Of a DNA stretch of 64,000 nucleotides, positions 59,207-64,000 are shown one piece after another. The notes beneath the pieces were generated by a model. That model saw only the letters and a program-made list of their open reading frames with translations, had not been told where the DNA came from and did not search any database. Position 1 is the stretch's first letter. Each line of letters begins with the position of its first letter. Made by a program: the position numbers and the translations under genes. This DNA comes from Georgenia sp. SYP-B2076 (GTDB lineage Bacteria; Actinomycetota; Actinomycetes; Actinomycetales; Actinomycetaceae): the NCBI RefSeq assembly GCF_003991205.1, contig NZ_RXOZ01000022.1:310001-374000 (forward strand). The letters run 5' to 3'.

Positions 59207-60697
59207 GTGACACCCGGTGCCACTCGTGCTTCTGCGCCGCTCGGCGCCACCCGTGCTCGTGCGCCGCTCGGCGCGCTCCCGGTCCTCCTGGCCCTGGCCG
59301 TGGCGGCGCTGCTCGCCCTGGCGCCCCTCCCCTGGACCACCGCCCCGGCGGGCGCCGCCACCGCCGCGTGCGCCCCCGACGCCGCGACGGGCTGCCTGGG
59401 CGGCACGATCCGCACCGCGGCCGGGGAGCCCGCCGCGGGCGTGACGCTCACCGTCGAGGGCGCGGGCACCCGGGTCGTGGCCACCACGGACGGGCAGGGC
59501 CGCTGGACGGCCGCGGTCACCGCGGCCGGCGAGTACGCCGTCGCGGTCGACGCCTCGACCCTCCCGCCCGGGGAGACGCTGCGCGACCCCGCGAACAACC
59601 CGCGCACCGTCACCGTCGAGCTCGGCAGCACCGCCGGCGCGCTCTTCCCGCTGGGCGCCCCCGCCGCCGGGGGCGCCGCCGCGGCCACCCCGCCCCCCGA
59701 CGCCTCGACGGGCCCCGACGAGGCCACGACCGGCTCCACCGCCGCCGGCACCACCGCGGGCGGCAGCGAGGCGGAGGTCTCGCCGGAGAGCGCCGCGGCG
59801 GCCGGCTCGGACATCACCGCGGGGCGCGTGATCCAGCTCGTGGTCAGCGGCCTCATCTTCGGCCTCATGCTGGCCCTCGCCTCCGTGGGGCTCTCGCTCA
59901 TCTACGGCACCACCGGGCTGAGCAACTTCGCCCACGGCGAGCAGGTCACCCTCGGGGCGCTCCTGGCCTACTACCTCGTCCAGGTGGTGGGGCTGCCCCT
60001 GGTGGTGGCCGGCGTCCTGGCCGTCGCCGTCGGGCTCCTGTCCGGGTACCTGCAGGACGCCGCCATCTGGGCGCCGCTGCGCCGCCGGGGCGTCGGCGTC
60101 ACGCAGCAGATCATCGTCACGATCGGGCTGTCCATGGCGCTGCAGTACGCCTTCAACCTCCTCGCCGGCGGCGGCAGCCTGCGCATCGTCACCTCGAACC
60201 CGGGCATCATCCGGCTGGGCCCGGTCCGCCTGACCGAGCAGTCGGCGGTGTCGGTCATCATCGCGGTGATGGTCCTGATCGCGGTGGCGTACTTCCTCAC
60301 CGGCACCCGGATCGGGCGGGCCACCCGCGCCGTCTCGGACAACGCCGCCCTCGCCGCGGCGTCCGGCATCGGGGTGGACCGGATCGTCCGGCTCGTGTGG
60401 ACGCTGAGCACCGGGCTCGCCTCGCTCGGCGGCGTGCTGCTCGGGCTCTACCTCAGCGCCACCCGGTGGAACATGGGGACGGCGCTGCTCATGCTCATGT
60501 TCGCGGCCGTGACCCTGGGTGGGCTGGGCACCGCGTTCGGCGCGCTCGCCGGCTCTCTCGTGATCGGCCTGGTCGTCGAGCTGTCCACCCTCGTCATCCC
60601 CAGCGACATGCGCTACGCCGCCGCGCTGGTCATCCTCATCGTCGTCCTGCTCCTGAGGCCTCAGGGCCTCCTCGGCCGCGCGCAACGAGTCGGTTAA
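59207..60697 (+). CDS. livH: Branched-chain amino acid ABC transporter permease LivH with extracytoplasmic N-terminal domain
   Basis: The 496-residue protein combines a signal-like hydrophobic segment (about 24-48), a predicted secreted beta-sandwich domain of the carboxypeptidase-regulatory/SpaA type (about 52-145, GCLGGTIRTAAGEPAAGVTLTVEG and GQGRWTAAVTAAGEYAVAVD), a Ser/Thr/Gly/Ala-rich linker (about 150-205), and a LivH permease (about 208-496, with YGTTGLSNFAHGEQVTLGA and the C-terminal LLLRPQGLLGR). A typical LivH has only about 290 residues. The first residues contain a 9-residue tandem duplication (GATRASAPL, GATRARAPL). The GTG at 59207 has GGAGG upstream. Confidence 0.88.
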   Translation: MTPGATRASAPLGATRARAPLGALPVLLALAVAALLALAPLPWTTAPAGAATAACAPDAATGCLGGTIRTAAGEPAAGVTLTVEGAGTRVVATTDGQGRWTAAVTAAGEYAVAVDASTLPPGETLRDPANNPRTVTVELGSTAGALFPLGAPAAGGAAAATPPPDASTGPDEATTGSTAAGTTAGGSEAEVSPESAAAAGSDITAGRVIQLVVSGLIFGLMLALASVGLSLIYGTTGLSNFAHGEQVTLGALLAYYLVQVVGLPLVVAGVLAVAVGLLSGYLQDAAIWAPLRRRGVGVTQQIIVTIGLSMALQYAFNLLAGGGSLRIVTSNPGIIRLGPVRLTEQSAVSVIIAVMVLIAVAYFLTGTRIGRATRAVSDNAALAAASGIGVDRIVRLVWTLSTGLASLGGVLLGLYLSATRWNMGTALLMLMFAAVTLGGLGTAFGALAGSLVIGLVVELSTLVIPSDMRYAAALVILIVVLLLRPQGLLGRAQRVG

Positions 60698-60712
60698 CGG
60701 AAAGGGCTCGAC

Positions 60713-61699
60713 ATGGACTGGTCCAACCTGCTCACGAATGTCGCCGGCGAGCTCTTCGCCCCCACCACCGCCGCGTTCGCCCTGGCGGCCATCGGCCTGA
60801 ACGTGCACTTCGGCCTGACCGGGCTGCTCAACATGGGCCAGGCCGGCTTCATGCTCCTGGGCGCCTACGGCTTCGCGATCTCCACCATCGCCGGCTGGCC
60901 GCTGTGGGCGGCCGTGGCGGTCGCGATCGGCTGCGCCGTCGTCTTCGCGATCATCCTGGGCATCCCGACCCTGAAGCTGCGCGGGGACTATCTCGCCATC
61001 GTGACCATCGCCGCGGCGGAGATCGTCCGCCTCGTCGGCCGGTCGACGGCGCTCACCGACCTCACCGGTGCGTCCAACGGCCTGCTCGGCAACGCCTTCA
61101 AGCACACCTTCGCCGGCGCCTCCCCGCTGCCCGACGGGACGTTCTCCCTCGGCCCGTTCACGTACGCCATCAACGCCTCGAACAGCTGGTGGCTCCGGAT
61201 CGTCGGCTGGGCCGTGGTGGCGCTCGTCGCCCTGCTCGTCTGGCGGCTCATGAAGAGCCCCTGGGGACGGGTGCTCAAGGGGATCCGGGAGGACGAGGAC
61301 GCGGTGCGCTCCCTCGGCAAGAACGTCTTCTCCTACAAGATGCAGTCCCTGATCCTCGGCGGCACGATCGGCGCCCTGGCGGGGGTGCTGTACGTGCTGC
61401 CCCGGGCCGTGCAGCCCGATGCCATGGGCAGGCCGACGACGTTCTGGATCTGGACCATCCTGCTGCTCGGGGGGGCCGCGACGGTCTTCGGCCCGATCCT
61501 CGGCTCGATGCTCTTCTGGGCCGGCCTCATGCTCATCAAGTCGGTCATGCGCGCGGCCGTCCCCGCAGACGTCCTGAGCGTCGCCCAGATCGAGGCCTTC
61601 GGATGGATCCTCGTGGGCGTGGCGCTGATGCTGCTCATCATCTTCCGGCCGCAGGGCCTCCTGGGCGACAAGAAGGAGCTGGCGATCAATGTCCGTTGA
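60713..61699 (+). CDS. livM: Branched-chain amino acid ABC transporter permease LivM
   Basis: This 328-residue permease is the second membrane subunit of the importer. It has about nine helices, the early GLNVHFGLTGLLNMGQAGFMLLGAYG, the TLKLRGDYLAIVTIAAAEIVR segment and the EAA-like cytoplasmic loop RVLKGIREDEDAVRSLGKNVFSYK that contacts the ATPases. It begins 15 nt after livH with GGAAAGG upstream, and overlaps livG by 11 nt. An alternative substrate such as urea or another amide is possible for the family; nothing in the neighbourhood points to urea. Confidence 0.92.
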   Translation: MDWSNLLTNVAGELFAPTTAAFALAAIGLNVHFGLTGLLNMGQAGFMLLGAYGFAISTIAGWPLWAAVAVAIGCAVVFAIILGIPTLKLRGDYLAIVTIAAAEIVRLVGRSTALTDLTGASNGLLGNAFKHTFAGASPLPDGTFSLGPFTYAINASNSWWLRIVGWAVVALVALLVWRLMKSPWGRVLKGIREDEDAVRSLGKNVFSYKMQSLILGGTIGALAGVLYVLPRAVQPDAMGRPTTFWIWTILLLGGAATVFGPILGSMLFWAGLMLIKSVMRAAVPADVLSVAQIEAFGWILVGVALMLLIIFRPQGLLGDKKELAINVR

Positions 61700-62579
61700 G
61701 GCCAAGACGCCCGCCGCAGCGCGGGCGCCCGTACCCGACCTGGGCCGCGCCGAGCACGTCCCCGGCGCGCCGAAGGCCGACCCCATCCTCGTGGCCGACG
61801 ACGTCACCCGCAGCTTCGGCGGCATCAAGGCGGTGGACGTGGACCACCTCGAGGTCCCCCGGCACGCCATCACCGCGCTCATCGGGCCCAACGGCGCGGG
61901 CAAGACGACCTTCTTCAACCTCCTGACGGGCTTCGACCGGCCCAGCTCCGGGCGGTGGTCCTTCGACGGCCGGCGCGTGGAGCGGATGGGGGCCGCCAAG
62001 GTCGCCCGCGCCGGCATGGTCCGCACGTTCCAGCTCACCAAGGCCCTGGGCCGCATGACCGTCCTGGAGAACATGCGGCTCGGCGCGCGGCAGCAGCCGG
62101 GCGAGAACCCCGCCGTCGCGCTCCTGCCCCCGCTGTGGCGGGCGCGCGAGCGGGAGGTCACCGAGAAGGCCATGGACCTCCTGACCCGCTTCAGGCTCGA
62201 CGCCAAGCGGGACGACTTCGCCGGCAGCCTCTCCGGCGGGCAGCGCAAGCTCCTCGAAATGGCGCGGGCGCTCATGAGCGACCCCGAGATGATCATGCTC
62301 GACGAGCCCATGGCCGGGGTGAACCCGGCGCTGACGCAGTCCCTGCTCGGGCACATCACCGACCTGCGCAACCAGGGCATGACCGTGCTGTTCGTCGAGC
62401 ACGACATGCACATGGTCCGGCACGTCTCCGACTGGGTCGTGGTCATGGCCGAGGGGCGGATCGTGGCGGAGGGCCCCGCGCACACGGTCATGCACGAGCA
62501 GGCCGTCATCGACGCCTACCTCGGCGCCCACCACGACACCGACCTGGGCGACGACTCGTTGCTCGAGGAGGACCGATGA
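61689..62579 (+). CDS. livG: Branched-chain amino acid ABC transporter ATP-binding protein LivG
   Basis: This 296-residue ATPase has Walker A GPNGAGKTT (about residues 67-75), the LivG-typical GMVRTFQLTKALGRMTVLENM, signature LSGGQRKLLEMARAL, Walker B MIMLDEPMAGVNP and the switch histidine in FVEHDMHMV. An N-terminal extension of about 30 polar residues precedes the domain. The ATG lies inside the end of livM, and the stop overlaps livF as ATGA, which indicates tight coupling of subunit synthesis. Confidence 0.94.
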   Translation: MSVEAKTPAAARAPVPDLGRAEHVPGAPKADPILVADDVTRSFGGIKAVDVDHLEVPRHAITALIGPNGAGKTTFFNLLTGFDRPSSGRWSFDGRRVERMGAAKVARAGMVRTFQLTKALGRMTVLENMRLGARQQPGENPAVALLPPLWRAREREVTEKAMDLLTRFRLDAKRDDFAGSLSGGQRKLLEMARALMSDPEMIMLDEPMAGVNPALTQSLLGHITDLRNQGMTVLFVEHDMHMVRHVSDWVVVMAEGRIVAEGPAHTVMHEQAVIDAYLGAHHDTDLGDDSLLEEDR

Positions 62580-63382
62580 CCACCGCCGCGAGCCAGACCA
62601 CCACCCACGCCGGCGCCCCCGACGGCGACCCGCTGCTCAGCGCCCGGGACGTCGTCGCCGGCTACCTGCCGGGGGTGAACATCCTGGGTGGCTGCAACCT
62701 CGAGGTCCACCCCGGTGAGCTGGTCGGCATCATCGGCCCCAACGGCGCGGGCAAGTCCACCCTCCTCAAGGCCCTCTTCGGCCTCGTGACGGTCCGGTCG
62801 GGCTCCGTGGTCCTGGACGGCGACGACATCACCAACGAGCGCGCCGACTCCCTCGTGCGCCGCGGCATCGGCTTCGTCCCGCAGAACAACAACGTGTTCC
62901 CCTCGCTGACCATCGAGGAGAACCTCCAGATGGGCCTCTACCAGTCGCCGGGGAGGTTCGCCGACCGCTTCGCGGCGATCGTCGACATCTTCCCCACCCT
63001 CGGCGACCGCCGGCGCCAGCGCGCCGGCTCCCTCTCCGGCGGGGAACGCCAGATGGTGGCGATGGCCCGCGCGCTGATGATGGACCCCTCGGTGCTGCTC
63101 CTGGACGAGCCGTCCGCGGGCCTGTCCCCCGTGCGCCAGGATGAGACGTTCATCCGCACCCGCAAGATCAACAAGGCCGGCGTCTCCATCGTCATCGTGG
63201 AGCAGAACGCCCGCCGGTGCCTGCAGATCTGCGACCGGGCCTACGTCCTGGACCAGGGCGCCAACGCCTACTCCGGCCGCGGCCGGGACCTCATGGACGA
63301 CCCCAAGGTCGTCGAGCTCTATCTCGGCACCCTCGCCACCGACGTCGAGAAGGCCGACGCCGCCCGCCCGCCGGGGGCGTAG
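62576..63382 (+). CDS. livF: Branched-chain amino acid ABC transporter ATP-binding protein LivF
   Basis: This 268-residue ATPase partners LivG. It has Walker A GPNGAGKST, the Q-loop region GIGFVPQNNNVFPSLTIEENL, signature LSGGERQMVAMARAL, Walker B VLLLDEPSAGLSP and the final segment IVEQNARRCLQICDRAYVLDQG. The start at 62576 overlaps the livG stop. It ends the livHMGF run; the next gene, a substrate-binding protein, is on the opposite strand, convergent across a hairpin. Confidence 0.94.
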   Translation: MTTAASQTTTHAGAPDGDPLLSARDVVAGYLPGVNILGGCNLEVHPGELVGIIGPNGAGKSTLLKALFGLVTVRSGSVVLDGDDITNERADSLVRRGIGFVPQNNNVFPSLTIEENLQMGLYQSPGRFADRFAAIVDIFPTLGDRRRQRAGSLSGGERQMVAMARALMMDPSVLLLDEPSAGLSPVRQDETFIRTRKINKAGVSIVIVEQNARRCLQICDRAYVLDQGANAYSGRGRDLMDDPKVVELYLGTLATDVEKADAARPPGA

Positions 63383-63468
63383 CACCCACGGTCACGGCCC
63401 GGCACCCGGCGGCGCCGGGCACGCGTGAGGGGGGCGGGGCACGCGCGAGGACGGGGCCGGGCACGGAC

Positions 63469-63496
63469 GTGGCACGTGGCACGTGGCACGTGGCAC
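63469..63496. repeat. Four tandem copies of GTGGCAC
   Basis: Exact 7-nt units at 63469, 63476, 63483 and 63490 lie in the livF to substrate-binding-protein spacer. Length variation by slippage is likely. The stretch before it (63383-63468) is GC-rich with repeated GGGCAC motifs and holds no gene. Confidence 0.85.
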
Positions 63497-63503
63497 GCAC
63501 GAC

Positions 63504-63537
63504 GGCGGGGCCCGGTGGTCGCCACCGGGGCCCCGCC
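63504..63537. terminator. Bidirectional hairpin with one bulge
   Basis: The arms at 63504-63518 and 63522-63537 pair over 15 bp with a single bulged G; the loop is TCG. It separates two convergent genes. Confidence 0.7.
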
Positions 63538-63556
63538 CTCGTCGCCGCGCCGCAGG

Positions 63557-64000
63557 TCAGCCGATCTCGCCGAACTCCGCCCGCTGGAAGGCGTTGTTGT
63601 TCTCGGCGTCGAAGAGGTAGATGCCGATGTTGGCGGCGGACGGGTCGTTGTCCGCGTTGAAGGGACCGCTGCCCGAGACGGACTTGTAGACGATCTCCTC
63701 GCCGTCCTCGAGGAGCTTGGCGCACTCCTCGAACCCGGTGCAGTCAGTGCCGCCGTCGGCGCCGGACACGGCCGCCATGTTGTCCTTGATGGTCGGCCCG
63801 TCGGTGGCGCCGCCGCGCACGGCCGCCAGGGCGGAGAGCACCGCGGCGTCGTAGGACTCGGCCGCGTAGTTGTAGTCCTTCAGGTCCGGGTCGACCTCCT
63901 TGAGCCGCGCCTGGAACTCCTCGCTCGGGAAGGCGCCGGGCTGGGTGCCCTGGGCGCCCTCGAGGGTGCCGGGGTCGAAGTCGGCGCCGAAGTTCTGCAG
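63557..64000 (-). CDS. C-terminal part of an ABC transporter substrate-binding protein (partial)
   Basis: The frame is open from the window edge to a stop at 63557-63559, giving at least 147 residues of a C-terminus; the true start lies beyond 64000. The segment PDLKDYNYAAESYDAAVLSALA resembles the hinge region of periplasmic-type amino acid-binding proteins (type I fold, LivK-like), and the C-terminus ends with VSGSGPFNADNDPSAANIGIYLFD. Two cysteines (DCTGFEECAKLL) could form a disulphide. Convergence with livHMGF suggests that it is the substrate receptor of that importer; the substrate is presumed from the family only. Confidence 0.75.
   Translation of the reverse strand: MQNFGADFDPGTLEGAQGTQPGAFPSEEFQARLKEVDPDLKDYNYAAESYDAAVLSALAAVRGGATDGPTIKDNMAAVSGADGGTDCTGFEECAKLLEDGEEIVYKSVSGSGPFNADNDPSAANIGIYLFDAENNNAFQRAEFGEIG

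Noticed and set aside
59141-62509. Open frame of over 1100 codons on the minus strand
   Set aside because: It is antisense to livHMG; the translation is Asp/Glu/Gly/Arg-rich low complexity.
63469-63496. Possible CRISPR or iteron origin
   Set aside because: The 7-nt units abut each other with no spacers, and no replication gene is nearby.

Overview
This 64 kb window is ordinary chromosome from a very GC-rich actinobacterium. RbpA, WhiA, the uvrC-rapZ-yvcK-whiA operon, OpcA and the fused PcaL enzyme are all actinobacterial markers, and the gene set fits the order Micrococcales (a Cellulomonas- or Georgenia-like relative is a guess). Coding density is high. Neighbouring genes often overlap by ATGA or GTGA. 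No rRNA, tRNA, phage, insertion sequence or CRISPR array was seen.

Layout. 36-5365: oxidative pentose phosphate operon tal-pgi-zwf-opcA. 5560-9589 (minus strand): rbpA and secG, then the glycolytic genes gap, pgk and tpiA. 9811-15096 (minus): uvrC-rapZ-yvcK-whiA. 15157-19286: a cysteine-free OsmC protein, a decayed DUF559 gene and uvrA. 19526-22548: a GH15 glucoamylase/trehalase-like enzyme, a metallo-beta-lactamase-fold hydrolase and a YciI protein. 22614-31935: an aromatic (3-oxoadipate) cluster with catA, a LysR regulator, pcaIJF, pcaL, pcaB and two IclR regulators. 32045-39418: terC behind a probable manganese riboswitch, uvrB, a MarR regulator, a BCCT transporter, a YdeI-like gene and coaE. 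39600-46107: a glycogen-debranching-type enzyme, a GT4 glycosyltransferase, a ferric-siderophore reductase, an OsmC peroxidase and rpsA. 46383-48744: a TetR regulator, an SRAP protein and a methyltransferase. 48825-55708: a divergent sugar module with three xylose-isomerase-like TIM barrels, two Gfo/Idh/MocA oxidoreductases and a GPH-family symporter. 55834-59098: polA and a hotdog thioesterase. 59207-64000: branched-chain amino acid ABC transporter genes livHMGF and, convergent to them, the C-terminal part of a substrate-binding protein cut by the window edge.

How the genes work together. The first 10 kb is central carbon metabolism. The aromatic cluster carries catechol cleavage plus the shared lower 3-oxoadipate branch, but lacks catB, catC and pcaGH in this window. 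The sugar module has the enzyme families needed for oxidation at C3, beta-elimination, hydration and re-reduction of an anhydrosugar or glycoside; the levoglucosan pathway (LgdA/B1/B2/C) is the closest known scheme. Its two divergent transcription units share a repeated operator that overlaps both putative -35 boxes.

Regulation visible in the DNA. Many first genes of units have a TAnnnT -10 hexamer ending 6-7 nt before the start codon and no Shine-Dalgarno sequence, as expected for leaderless mRNA. terC has a yybP-ykoY-like leader whose P1 strand and Shine-Dalgarno hairpin compete. Long perfect hairpins without T-tracts separate many units. Several spacers hold paired short repeats, one of them found at two places 14 kb apart.
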